From: Irpex lacteus
Taxonomy: Eukaryota > Basidiomycota > Agaricomycetes > Polyporales > Irpicaceae
NCBI GenBank assembly: GCA_001986395.2
Contig: MQVO02000010.1
Span: 1-64,000, forward strand
Length of the DNA stretch: 64,000 bases
Direction: 5' to 3'
Shown: piece after piece, positions 47,067-58,619 of the stretch
Layout: each line of letters opens with the position of its first letter
Numbering within the stretch: position 1 is the stretch's first letter
Program-made: the position numbers and the translations under genes
The notes under the pieces: generated by a model
Databases searched by the model: none
What the model was told of the DNA's origin: nothing
The model's input: only the letters and a program-made list of their open reading frames with translations

Positions 47067-48360
47067 TCTCTCTCTTCACAGCCCTCGGTTGGGTCTGGAA
47101 TCACGCATTTGACGACTATCTTACTATTGACGAAAGCCCATCCGGCTTTTTGATGACTTATTCACTCACATATTGTAGCAAGCTCCATTATTCTTTCTTG
47201 TGTTTTGTACATGACTAACGTAACGACTCTCGCATAGCATTGCACGGCATATCCTGGTAGTAGATACCAAAAGCATGATTCATCACGTATTTTATTGGGT
47301 GTATATAGGATGTGTATGATTGGGAATGAATTTGACGATCTCGCTCACTTCTCGTTTATCGTACAGACGGGACTAGTCGTTTTGCAGCCAGGATCTCTGC
47401 TGACGTCACACTCTCAGATTATGCTGCTGCTAACCCCCTTGTATCTGCGCGTTGTAGAGTAGCTATATTGTTCATATCCCTCTGCCGGACCGCCTACGGT
47501 ACCAGCACTACCGTTACTCGCGTGCACCCAGCACATGTGGACGCTGTAACTGAATTTTTGAAGAAAGCCACCGAGTGCGACATCACGGAGGAGCCTGAGC
47601 AATGGTAAGTACTAGAGCAATATGTATCGTGACCTACTTCTTACTCTGGTCTATGAATCCACTCGCCGCAGGTTATTGCCACCCAGTCTATCCCACTGGC
47701 CTCAGAACGTTACGGTACGCATGGGACCTGGAATAGCGAGAACAGTAATTGTCATTTCGGATTGTCAGCAATCGAGATTCGAGAATGGCGCCAAAATACG
47801 CCACCACGCTGGCGCCTTTCCCTATCGGTCGGAAGCATTGATGGGTCTGATCGAGTCTGATCGCCACGGAGCCGGCAGTCCAAGACTTGTCTCTGGACTT
47901 CCATCATCTCTATCCAACCGGTTCATCTGCACTTGCGATTATGTGGTACCTTGCGACGCCAAGGCGACGATTTATGCTGTTTGTTACCTGCTGAATAAAA
48001 AGCGGAAAAATAACCACCCGAAGACCATCCGAGACGAACAATGTGGTGTCCTAGTGACTTACACCTTCCGAGTATCTCACTCCAGCCTACTCCAGCCCTT
48101 TTAGCACCGCGCACACGAGTGACTGTCTCCTGGATTGTTTCTGTTCGCCTTCTCGTTGCAAATATGTATATCCGCAAGGGATTATGCTCACCGTGCCGCC
48201 GGAGCGTAATTAGCGTCTGGTGATGGAGTGTGCTTTGGTTCATGCGTCGGTTGGTGCGCGGTGGCCAAATATGTGGTGAATTAGTAAGGGCAGTACGGGC
48301 GTATAAAGAGTAGAGACTTATGCAAGCGAATGGGCTGTTGACCCACCTCGAGTCACTATC
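47067..48360. other. Intergenic, upstream of arabinanase copy B
   Basis: Holds a perfect CRE-type TGACGTCA at 47401-47408, the shared arabinanase motif at 47797-47816, and sequence from about 47784 that is repeated before copy C (CCACCCGAAGA...GAC words, CCGTGCCGCCGG(A/G)GCGTAATT). Confidence 0.55.
47797..47816 (+). promoter_or_regulatory. Shared arabinanase upstream motif, copy B
   Basis: TACGCCACCACGCTGGCGCC, about 545 bases before the copy B start. It is preceded by TGGCGCCA (47786-47793), so GGCGCCA and TGGCGCC form an inverted pair about 16 bases apart. Confidence 0.7.
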
Positions 48361-49776
48361 ATGATGCGCGTCCTCACTGCTGCCTTCACATTGCTCGCTG
48401 TGGCTTCGTCTGCTTTGGCAGTCGTAGGGCCCGGAAAGGTTACCGGGAACACGGCTGGTACGTCCATACAACAAGGACAAAAATAGAATCGCGTCCTGAC
48501 ACCCCATTCAAAGTTCATGATCCGACGTTGTGCAAGGACTCATCTGGCAAATACTTCGTCTTCTGTACGTCTTCCCTGTCACTTGCGATATGACCTTCAT
48601 AGCTAATTCGAGGTGATACCCAAAGCAACCGGTACTGGTATTGAGATTCGCACATCCCCCGATCGAACTGCTTGGACGTACATCGGAAACGTCTTCTCTA
48701 CTGCCCCTAGTGCCACCAACACCTTCACCGGTCAATCGAACGGTGCATTGTGGGCACCGGACTGCACGTACGCGAATAACAAGTTCCATGTGTGTACCAG
48801 TACTACTATAGTGACGGCTGACTTACTGACAACTTGGGATAGTTGTTCTACGCAGCATCGTCATTTGGCTCGCAGCATTCTGGCATCTTCTACGCGACCT
48901 CTAACACTGGCCAACCTGGAAGCTTCACGGACCACGGTCTCGTTCTGTCCACCACCTCCGCAAATAACTACAACGCGATTGACCCTAAGTGAGCTAGCCG
49001 TTGACTCTCGTATCATTATCCCATTAATATAACCCTGCCGTGCAGCCTCGTCATTTCGACCAATGGCCAGTGGTATCTCTCTCTGGGATCCTTCTGGACT
49101 GGTATTAAGCAGTACGTTTCCTACATCGATTAGAGTGGGAGGTACCTCATCATGACTTCTTTCGCTACAGAGTACAGCTAAATGCTGACGGCTCTCTGAA
49201 GAGCTCCACAGTCACCTCCCTCGCTCAGCGTTCCGGCAGCACCACTGCCATCGAAGCCTCCGCCATCTACCCTTACAACGGATACTTCTACCTCTTCACT
49301 TCCTGGGATAAGTGCTGCGACGGTCAGTCTGCGCATCTTTGTTGCTTCCGAGTAATATCTGAGATCATGTGCACACTATTTTTACAGGCACGTCGAGCAC
49401 TTATAACATCCGTGTTGGACGTTCGACGAACATCAACGGACCTTATACCGACAAGTCTGGTAAGGCTCTTTTGTCCGGCGGAGGCACTCAGGTTCTCGCT
49501 ACGCACGACAATGTACGTACATCTAAAAGTGGTCTGACTAGAATATTTGCGTACTGACCCTTATTCCAGATTTACGGACCTGGCGGTCAGGACGTCTTCA
49601 CCGATGGCGACGGTCCTATCCTTGTTTATCGTGCGTCGCCACTCTTCTGTGTAGATTCGTACACCGCTTTGAACTGACATATATGGGATCTTGACGCAGA
49701 CTACTACACCTCGTCCGGATCGTACCTTGGCATTAACAAGCTGGACTTCTCTAGCGGCTGGCCTGTTGTTGCTTGA
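48361..49776 (+). CDS. GH43 endo-1,5-alpha-L-arabinanase-like, copy B
   Basis: ATG 48361 gives the signal peptide MMRVLTAAFTLLAVASSALA, then VVGPGKVTGNTA. Exon 1 ends 48457. Later exons give VHDPTLCKDSSGKYFVF (catalytic base), TGIEIRTSPDRTAWTYIGNV, GALWAPDCTYANNKFH, NNYNAIDP, WYLSLGSFWTGIKQ, IEASAIYPYNGYFYLFTSWD (acid Glu), GTSSTYNIRVGRSTNINGPY, IYGPGGQDVFTDGDG and LDFSSGWPVVA. About 320 aa, eight or so introns at the same places as in the other copies. All three catalytic acids are present, so the enzyme should be active on arabinan. Confidence 0.9.
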
Positions 49777-50756
49777 TGGGGCTTATGGTACACACCGATG
49801 GAAGCAGATCCAGTGCTATCTATAGTCATTTTCATGCAGACTCATCATAGTTTGCAACTTGCTATACAAACATGCAATTGAAAAGATACACAGATGACCC
49901 GGCGACCTACGGCTCACCATGGACCGATAAAGACTGACATGTCATACAATAACACTTGCTGACTTGATGCCAATCTTGATATAGTACGACTCAACGGCAA
50001 AGATAGACTTGTGCCGGGCCGTTACTAATCCTCAAATGACTATGTGACGCAGACGTACAGTATCCGCGTTCTCGGTGAAGAGAGCGGCGGCCTAAGCAAG
50101 TGTTTCCCTATGAGCCTTCAACTTATAATAACTTCATTAAATAACGACCTAGCAAAAAGGGGTTCACAGGAATACTTATGAACTCGGAGAGGATTCAGCA
50201 TGGCGCCAAATTACGCCACCACGCTGGCGCCTTTCTATTTATGGAAGAAGCTTTCAAAACCCGGGCCCGAGCGGTTTGGGCGAGGTTTGGGAGCTGTCCC
50301 AAACGTCCATCATCTCTGTCTCAATTTGTTCAAATGGTCTAATTTAACCTGCGAGCTTGCGGCACCCTGCAATACAAAAGTTACGAACACTTGCTTTCTG
50401 AACAAATTCCGGCAAAATCACCACCCGAAAACGTCCCGAGAAGAAGAGTCAATGGTGTTCAAGTGACCTTCCGGTTCCCAATTCCAGCCTCAGGACGTCA
50501 TGCGCACGAGAGGCAGTAGTCTTCTGAACAATGCCTACCACTACCTCACTGCGAAGGTGTCCATCTGCTGGAAGCAATGGTGGCCGTGCCGCCGGGGCGT
50601 AATTGGCGGTTGATGATGCCAATGGATTAGACTTTTGGTTCATGTGCTGTTTGGTGAGCCGTAGGTATGGTTGAGGAAGACTCAGACTCAGGTGTATAAA
50701 GAGTGCAATGTGATGCTGAAGGTGGGAACTGTCGACCCACCTCGAGTCTTGCCAGA
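49777..50756. other. Intergenic between arabinanase copies B and C
   Basis: 980 bp. From about 50199 it is similar to the region upstream of copy B, including the shared motif, so the duplicated unit covers promoter plus gene (about 2.4 kb). No other gene. Confidence 0.6.
50212..50231 (+). promoter_or_regulatory. Shared arabinanase upstream motif, copy C
   Basis: TACGCCACCACGCTGGCGCC, identical to copy B, about 525 bases before the copy C start, again preceded by TGGCGCCA. Confidence 0.7.
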
Positions 50757-52157
50757 ATGCGTGTTCTCACTGCTGCCTTCGCGTTGCTCACTGTGGCTTC
50801 ATCTGCCTTGGCAGTTGTTGGTCCCGGAAAGGTCACTGGCAACACAGCTGGTATGTTCAAGCATAACCCCAAGTAGTACCATGTACTAATATTTTGTGTA
50901 GTCCACGACCCTACGATGTGCAAGGACTCCTCTGGAACGTATTTTGTGTTCTGTATGCTCTCCCCGTTTTCTTCACGTAAACTCGCCGTCAAGAAGCTGA
51001 CTTAGCAGCAATTCTCAGCAACTGGTACTGGTATTGAGATCCGCACATCCCCCGACCGAACTGCGTGGACATACATCGGAAACGTCTTCTCTACCGCGCC
51101 CAGTGCCACGAACACTTTCACCGGCACAACGAATGGTGCGCTGTGGGCACCGGACTGCACATACGCGAACAACAAGTTCCACGTGTGTTTTACATCTTTC
51201 TGCAGACTTGAATCCATTACTGAGGACACGAGATAGTTGTTCTACGCAGCGTCGACTTTCGGATCGCAGCACTCTGGCATTTTCTATGCTACGTCCAACA
51301 CTGGTCAACCCGGAAGCTTCACAGACCATGGGCTCGTCCTTTCTACTAATACAGGCGATAGCTACAACGCTATAGATCCCAAGTGCGTTCTCAGTAGGTA
51401 AAGCTCGACGTACCCTCACACTGATGTCTCTCCTCCCCAGCCTCGTCATCTCAACCAATGGTGAATGGTATCTCTCTCTTGGATCTTTCTGGACGGGTAT
51501 CAAACAGTATGTAATGCCTGATCCAATATACTTAGAGTCGCGATTATACTGACTGATTCCATTTTCAGAGTGCAGCTGAACTCGGACGGCTCTCTCAAGA
51601 GCTCTACTATCACCTCCCTCGCCGAGCGTTCCGGCACGGACGCCATTGAGGCCTCTGTAGTCTATCCATACAACGGCTACTTCTATCTCTTCACTTCCTG
51701 GGATAAGTGCTGTGATGGTCTGTATTTGAATTTCCTCCATGTTGAAACATCTGTTGAAACCGACGTCTGCTTTGTGACATAGGCACATCGAGCACGTACA
51801 ATATCCGCGTTGGACGATCGACGAACATCAACGGGCCTTACACTGATCAGTCCGGAGTTGCACTCATGTCCGGAGGAGGCACCCTGGTTCTTGGAACACA
51901 CGATAATGTACGTCTACACTAGGGGTATAACCGTAACATCCATGTACTCACCATGTTTTAAGATTTACGGACCTGGAGGACAAGACCTCTTCACGGACGG
52001 CGACGGCCCCATTCTTGTATACCGTGCGTCATAGTTTCTGATAGAGCCTGGTCGCACACAATTGACAAATCCTTTCACAGATTATTACACCTCATCTGGC
52101 TCATACCTCGGCATCAACAGGCTCGACTTCTCTAGTGGCTGGCCGGTTGTTGTTTAA
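50757..52157 (+). CDS. GH43 endo-1,5-alpha-L-arabinanase-like, copy C
   Basis: ATG 50757 gives MRVLTAAFALLTVASSALA, then VVGPGKVTGNTA, nearly the same leader as copy B. VHDPTMCKDSSGTYFVF, TGIEIRTSPDRTAWTYIGNV, LWAPDCTYANNKFH, YNAIDP, WYLSLGSFWTGIKQ, IEASVVYPYNGYFYLFTSWD, IYGPGGQDLFTDGDG and LDFSSGWPVVV follow in order. The stop is at 52155-52157. All catalytic positions are kept. It is the sister of copy B by tandem duplication; start-to-start distance 2,396 bp. Confidence 0.9.
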
Positions 52158-52939
52158 GCAAGCTTTGTTTCGGGCCGCGAGTACACATAACAACGGCTCG
52201 TATCGATTTATGATCGCTCATTATAACCATACTTGGCTTCTCTGCACCAGAAATAAGCTTAAGTGAAAGCATCAAGCAACTTGTAAGACGTCACACGATC
52301 ATACACCAGCTGTAACCACTGCATCTCAACAGTCAAGATTGTCTATGTCGCAAGTGCGTTCTTCGAAAATCCATGTGATGCAGAAGCATACCATGCTCGT
52401 CGCGAAGTGAATATCGTAGTGAGTGCACATGCATATCGAACACATGATTCCTCAGCTGAGAAGCTACTTATCCATATGATTTAGAAAAAGTCTTGAAAGC
52501 GAAAGACCTTTAGGTACTGTGCTGTTGGCTCATAGGGTAAGAGCTACGCATATAGCATGGCGTAAGGGCCCCAGCTACATGATTGGTTGATAGTTATTCA
52601 CAAACCAGCCTCCGCAAAATGCGACGCCACCACGCTGGCGCTCCTCTATGTCTCAGCGCGCTCGAAAGGGCTATGCCCAAGTCTCCGAGCCATCGGAACT
52701 GCTGACTAGCTTCTTTTCTTTGAAAATCACAGCGAGGCTCCACAAGACGTACCTGCGCAGTAAGTAGCTTAATTTCTTATGACGACATCCGAACTATGCG
52801 TGGCGGAGGAACTGGGGTGCTCTCCTGCTTTTCCTTCTCGTATTCTTTATATTCTCATCATATTAAAGGCAGGTCGATCAAGAGGAAGACTGTAATCAGT
52901 AGACCGTGGCCCCGCTAAACCAGCTACTGAATCATCATC
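52158..52939. other. Intergenic between arabinanase copies C and D
   Basis: 782 bp, carries the shared motif at 52624-52641; otherwise nothing coding. Confidence 0.5.
52624..52641 (+). promoter_or_regulatory. Shared arabinanase upstream motif, copy D
   Basis: ACGCCACCACGCTGGCGC, about 300 bases before the copy D start. The flanking bases differ from copies B and C, so the 18-bp core is conserved beyond its surroundings. Confidence 0.7.
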
Positions 52940-54348
52940 ATGAAGATACTTGGAGTTACTCTGTCTCTGCTTGCTGCAGTAACCTCTGCGTTGGCCTTCC
53001 CTGAGCCTGGCTTCGTCACCGGAGACACAAGAGGTAAGGTGTCCTTGTCAGCATGCACAACAGCAGCACTCCGTTCTAACTACAATTCTGTTCAGTCCAC
53101 GACCCTACGCTGTGCAAGGACGCCTCTGGTACTTACTTCGTCTTCTGTGAGCAGCACACTCCTCAGCTCTCTTCTTGTTCATGACTTACTGACCTGAACG
53201 TTTACCCAGCGACTGCCACCGGACTAGAGATTCGCACATCGCCTGACCGCACGAGCTGGACGCTCATCGGGACTGTCTGGGATCCTGCTCCCGAAGCTAC
53301 GAACCAGTTCACTGGGACCACCAATGGTGTTCTTTGGGCTCCAGACTGCACTTATATTGATGGTACATTCCATGTAAGTATGGATTCCCCTAGCAATGCC
53401 AGTTCGCCTAACGCTCATCCACTGCAGCTGTTCTATGCTGCCTCTAGCCTAGGCTCGCGTAACTCCGGTATATTCTACGCAACGTCTACCACTGGCCAGC
53501 CTGGAAGTTTCACCGACCACGGTCTTGTTCTGTCGACCAACGATAATGATCAGTATAATGCTATTGACCCCAAGTACGTATTTGTTGGTATCATCCTGTG
53601 CTGAAAATGCAACTGAATCTTTGGTATAGCCTGCTCATCACCAGTGATGGTCAATGGCATCTCTCTTGGGGCTCGTTCTGGACAGGGATCAAACAGTTCG
53701 TACATGACTTCTATATTGTAACGCAGCGGAGTGGGGTGAATGACTCAACTGCAACAGGTCGCTGCTCAATACTGATGGCACTGTTGGAGATCCCGACTTC
53801 GTGTCTCTTGCGCAGCGTACAGGCGGTACAGACGCCGAGGAGGCATCTGCAGTATACTTCTTCGACGGCAACTATTACCTGTTTACATCGTGGGATAAGT
53901 GCTGTAGCGGTGCGTATGAGCAGTATCTCCTTGGTATCCAAGTTATATTTAACTCATTCGTCTTTCATAGGCACGTCGAGCACTTACAACATCCGGGTTG
54001 GCCGATCCTCCGATATCAACGGGCCTTACACGGATCAAGATGGTGTTGCACTCTTAGACGGAGGAGGCACTCAGATCTTGGCGACGCACGATCAAGTATG
54101 TATCTTGAGCTCGGTATACTCATGTGTTCATGACGCACTGACTATTTCTTACTAGATCTTCGGACCGGGAGGGCAAGATCTATTTACTGACACTGATGGC
54201 CCTATTCTCATATATCGTGTGTATCTTTCTTCATCTTCTTCTTTTGACACACCGTCTAACCGTGTCATCAGACTGGTACAACGCGACTGCATCTTACCTG
54301 GGTATTAACAAGCTTGATTTCTCAAGCGGATGGCCAGTCGTTGTATAA
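52940..54348 (+). CDS. GH43 endo-1,5-alpha-L-arabinanase-like, copy D
   Basis: ATG 52940 gives MKILGVTLSLLAAVTSALA, then FPEPGFVTGDTRG, the same leader type as copy A. Contains VHDPTLCKDASGTYFVF, TGLEIRTSPDRTSWTLIGTV, LWAPDCTYIDGTFH, YNAIDP, WHLSWGSFWTGIKQ, EEASAVYFFDGNYYLFTSWD, GTSSTYNIRVGRSSDINGPY, IFGPGGQDLFTDTDG and LDFSSGWPVVV, stop at 54346-54348. The catalytic triad is intact. It pairs with copy A (30855-32299), which lies 20 kb away on the other strand. Confidence 0.9.
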
Positions 54349-54831
54349 AAATGGTGTAGAGCACAATCGGCGACTTTGCAATTGTGGCAACAAGTTTACA
54401 ACTTCCAGGTATCCGCAGACTGAAGTACTAAGTACTTTGCCGATATGTACTTAGTATCCAGTATGTACGATGCCACTGTGACAAATGCAAGGAACACCTT
54501 TTATATTCATCATGCTACTCTGTTGCTGGATTATAAAGTCGTGAAGAAGTCAACACTCTGAGTACTGAGTACTCAAGTCTCTACCAAACGCGAGAATAAA
54601 GGGGACACTCGGGCGCTAAAGCGTGTCTACATGGCGCTTAATGATCAGGTGATCGTATACTCGATCGCGTACCGACGTTGCCGCTTTCGGCAGCCAGTAA
54701 ACCCGCCCCACTTCATTGGTTTGTCTCCTACCATGAGGCAGGCATTGTAACTTGTTAGTAACGTTCACGTTCGCTAATAGTATTCTTACTTACATTGCTG
54801 CTAGTAACTTTTGAATACCTTTAAAGACAAC
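54349..54831. other. Intergenic, 483 bp
   Basis: 3' flank of copy D and promoter of EXO5. Short AGTACT palindromic words repeat near 54424-54460 and 54560-54575; no gene. Confidence 0.45.
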
Positions 54832-57494
54832 ATGCCAGATTCTGAAGACGAATTCGACCAAGCCAACCAATCTCTCGATGTCGACCATCTCCCGTATATC
54901 ACAGACCTCCCTGCCTCGCAGGACGATTCACCAATGCGCCCTGAGGAGCAGCCTAATCCGCTACAGAGCACCGAAGCAGAGATTGACCCAATTCTCTACG
55001 AAGACCCCAAACTTGAAGGAAGCCCCAGGTCCGAGTACTCCGCGTACGACCTCTCCGAGTTCACCACCGAAGAGCTCCAAGCTCTCGAAACGGCAGCGCT
55101 CAAAGGCGAAGAGTCCTCCTCTAAATCTTCCAATGGATGCCAAAATCCCGCTGTCTCTCAAGATCCTCAACTACATCCTGTCCTTCCGCGTGTTGCCTCC
55201 CCAGCTGCTGTGGCGACTGAACAGGCTGAGAAGCAAGGCGATATCACGGAGCCGGAAGGGGCCACTCACCCAAGATGTAGTACGCTGACAAACACGCTCT
55301 CTAATGGTGGTCCCGCGATTGACATTGAACTCGAGCAGTCTTCTTCCTCCCCTTCTATCGTGCGTAATTTGTTTGGTCCGCTGTTGGATAAGCGGTCAAA
55401 TGTGGATGGAAAGCGTGAGGAAGGATCTGAGGAGACAGATGTGGAGGAGTCAGTGGATGGTACGACCAATGGTCGGAGTGCCAGTTCAAAGGGGAAGGAA
55501 CGAGCTGTTGAGGATCCTGAAGTTATTGAGGTGAAAATAGAGCCTCGGAAACCGAAGGTGAAGTCATGGCGGAAGAGGATGAAGAAAGGAGCTTGGTTCC
55601 GCGTGACCGACTTCACCGGTCCTACATGGTAAGTCTTTATCTTGTCTAAGAGCTAAATTGGATTCGAATCGACAAACGTAGGTGTGAAGTCCAATTTGGC
55701 TATCAACATTTGCACGAAGAGCAGGTTAAGGAGGACAAGAAGGAACAAAAGGAGGCGCGACACGAAATCGTCACTCCTACGGGTAAGACTGTCAAAGTAG
55801 ATAACCAGACAGTCCAGAGGCAAGCCCGTATAAAGCAGACTGGAACTGTGAGTCATCTCATTGCACCTTATCAGCCCACATTCTTGGCCTGTTCATTCTA
55901 AATCGTCTATTGCAGTCTGTCCATCGTGTCCTGGAACTCGAAGTCAATCCCGAGGAGGAGAAAAAGCCTGTGCAGATCGAGACCAAGGAAGATCGCCTGG
56001 GTATCTAGTATGAACTATTCGAGGATCCTCTACCGCAGTGTGCTAATCTTCATTCTAGCTTTGTGCAGATGATCAACAGCGTACAATCTCTCATCGAGAA
56101 TGGCGTCTGCGTGAGTTTTAATTCTCGCGGATTACTACACTTGTAGCTCATCACGTCGCTTCCTCAGCGAGAAATGGTCGTTCTCGGGCTCGTCCACGAC
56201 GAGCTGGTCCGAGGAATAATAGTATGCCCCCCTATTGCCGTACATAAGCCTTATAGCTAACCATCGACAGGACGAGGTCGTGCGAGAACCACTACCCACA
56301 CCGTCCTTCTCGCCATCCGAAAACGAACGCAAACGCAGCAGGGGAGAAACTAGCCTTCCAAGCACTCCCACAAAGCCGCGTAAACCTCCAAAGGTGTTTA
56401 AGGATCAATCGCCTTCCCAGACACCCATAACGTCTTTCTTCCCCGTCTCCCTCACGCCGAAACCGTGGAAGCCTTTCGCGCCTATATTCGAACCCCACTT
56501 CCGTCTCAAGATATCAGACACCAAAACTCGAATGTATCCCTACATACCGCCCTACCAAGACACCACCAGCGGCCGACTTCAACTCATGATCTACCACCGC
56601 CTACTATCCTCACTCCTCGCGCCAAAATCGTCACCGCTCGCTACGGACTTCGCGAGTATGTGGAAGAAAGCGGGTGTTTCGCCTACTGCGAAGTTCTCGC
56701 CGAAGTTCCATGAAGATACGGAGTTGCCGGGGGAGGTGACGTGTTTGGAGGATTTGGTGGGGATGTGGTATACGTCGGTGGAGATGCTTAGTGCGAGGAG
56801 TGTCGATCCTGAGTTGACGATTGAGTGGCGCACTGTGGACCGTGACAACTCGTCGCGGGAGTCGAAGGCGGAGGAGGTTGCTGTTACTGAGGAGCCTGTC
56901 GTCGCCGGTGAAGCAGACTCTGCATTTGCGAAAGTGGAAGTGCCATTGCAGACAACAGAGGCCACCGCAGTCGCGCAAGACGACATTGCCGAAGCGGTAA
57001 TGGAAACAGACGCACAGAATGGTGGTGGTGGTAGTGCTACTGCCACTGTGCTCGTGAAGGAGACCAACGGCAAGGGAGCTGAGACAAGTGAGGATCTCCA
57101 TAGACACAGGAGCATCGTGATCGGCACGACGACGTTCCTGCAGGAAGACGACGTGTTGGATCGGCACCTTAGCGATATTTTGGAGCTGTGGAATGGGAAA
57201 CGACAACCGAGGGGAGTCGACATTGAGTTGACGAGAAGGTGCAAGTGAGTACTTGTATTTTTTTCTTCTCCTCCAGATTCGGCTGCTTCGAAGCTGACAT
57301 TTTCTTTGCGGCTTAGCTCGTGTGCGTTCAAAGAGGGGTGTGAATGGAGAGAGCAGAAGTCTGGGGAGATTTTGAAGCAAGCACAAGGGGTCTTGTCGAA
57401 CGATCCGTTCGCGAACTCGGTTCCTGGGCTTGGGTTGCCCTCGTACGCCGACCGCCCTGCCAGTGGGCCGGCGTGCTCTACCCCCACTTTGTGA
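54832..57494 (+). CDS. EXO5: Exonuclease V (EXO5/DEM1), Fe-S DNA exonuclease
   Basis: ATG 54832 (MPDSEDEFDQANQSLDVDHL). A long acidic N-terminus is followed by the nuclease: WRKRMKKGAWFRVTDFTGPT then WCEVQFGYQHLHEEQ (first Fe-S Cys), HEIVTPTGKTVKV, HRVLELEV, LVHDELVRGI, LKISDTKTRMYPYIP (PD-(D/E)XK strand), GRLQLMIYHRLL, and the C-terminal cluster C-N-S-C-A-F-K-E-G-C-EWRE formed across the last intron (three more Fe-S Cys). About 770 aa, longer than yeast Exo5 because of disordered inserts. The enzyme removes single-stranded DNA ends in mitochondria or nucleus. A Q-x-x-I-x-x-F-F motif at 56418-56441 resembles a PCNA-binding box. Stop 57492-57494. Confidence 0.88.
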
Positions 57495-57714
57495 ATTGGA
57501 ACTCTAGTGACTACTTGTATACCATCTATAATCTATCTCATTACCGTCCGTTATCATTAGCTTCCAGCTCAAAGTCGCTGACAACCAGTGGACTATCATC
57601 GTCATCTCTCTGAACGTGCGAACGTAGAACAGCCCAGATAACCTCGTCCAGATCCCGTCGCCAGATCTCAGATCGTAAATTATCTCGCCAGCGCTGCGGT
57701 CATCCAACCCCCCT

Positions 57715-58237
57715 CACCTCGGGCAAAACGCAATCACAGGCGCGCGAATTTCCGTAGAATAATAATTCCTGAGTATTCCTAATTAGTCGCTTCCACACGG
57801 CTTTTCCGTCTCAAAAAAGCTTACCTTTTCAGCTATTTTTTGAGCATTAATCTGACGTAGAAAAGTTAGACAAAGAGCTTGGCGAACAATCATCGAAAGT
57901 CGTCGATGAGGCATCCTTTTCGACACGCACAAAGGTAAACAAGCTCTCAAAGAGCAATCGGGAGCCTTGAGGAGCGATCTGGCGCAGCCCGATCCGGAAA
58001 AGTGCCGTGAGGTTACCTTTGCGCGTGTCGAAAAGGATGCCTCATCGACGACTTTTCGATGATTGTTCGTCTAGTACAAAGGGAACCTTTTCGAGGGGAG
58101 AAAAACACCCACATTTTGGCTCGAAAGGTAACATAATGTATCCATCATTGATTAATTAGCTACCGTCAGAAAGGAATACTCAGTAATTATTGTTCTGCGG
58201 AACATCGAGCGGCAGTGATTGCGTTTTGCCCGAGGTG
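57715..58237. mobile_element. MITE with long terminal and internal inverted repeats
   Basis: The ends are imperfect inverted repeats of about 70 bp, starting CACCTCGGGCAAAACGCAAT at 57715 and at 58237 read on the minus strand. Outside both ends is CCT (57712-57714, 58238-58240), a possible 3-bp target duplication as in PIF/Harbinger elements. Inside lies a second, nearly perfect inverted repeat (57883-57938 with 58013-58069). No transposase is encoded. The element sits in the divergent spacer between EXO5 and the copper transporter. Confidence 0.8.
57883..58069. repeat. 56-bp near-perfect internal hairpin in the MITE
   Basis: The arms differ by one added A (AAA versus AAAA) and one A/G change. 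The loop is 74 bases. A transcript would fold into a long double-stranded stem, a possible Dicer substrate. Confidence 0.85.
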
Positions 58238-58619
58238 CCTACAACCCGCATCATCACACTGATACGGCGATATGTACCCTGCCTACAGACAAACCATGTC
58301 TTTCTCTCGTGGCTTGTCCTTTTAATATTCAAACAGCACGGCAACCTTTGTCCTCGACTCCCACCATCTCGCCGTAAATTAACGACATCGACTCGGTTCG
58401 GAGGTCGGACTCGGATTGCGTTGGATTGCTGTGTGCTATAATTACCACGACTGCGAGGCCTGGCAACCGCTTGGACTTCTTCTGTTGTCCTCGTTTTCCC
58501 GACGACTTCTTTGCTTGCAAACTTTAGAGTGCTGGTATCGACCACTGCGTTATATCTTTGCTCTGCACCCTCACCATACGTCGACCTTGAGCTCGTAGAA
58601 TTGGACTCCTCGATTCGAG

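Noticed and set aside
46598..47104. 168-codon minus-strand frame opposite the Ser-rich gene
   Set aside because: Mirror of Ser/Arg-rich repeats; not independent coding.
56591..57487. 298-codon minus-strand frame opposite EXO5
   Set aside because: Antisense shadow of a well-supported gene, low complexity, no domain.
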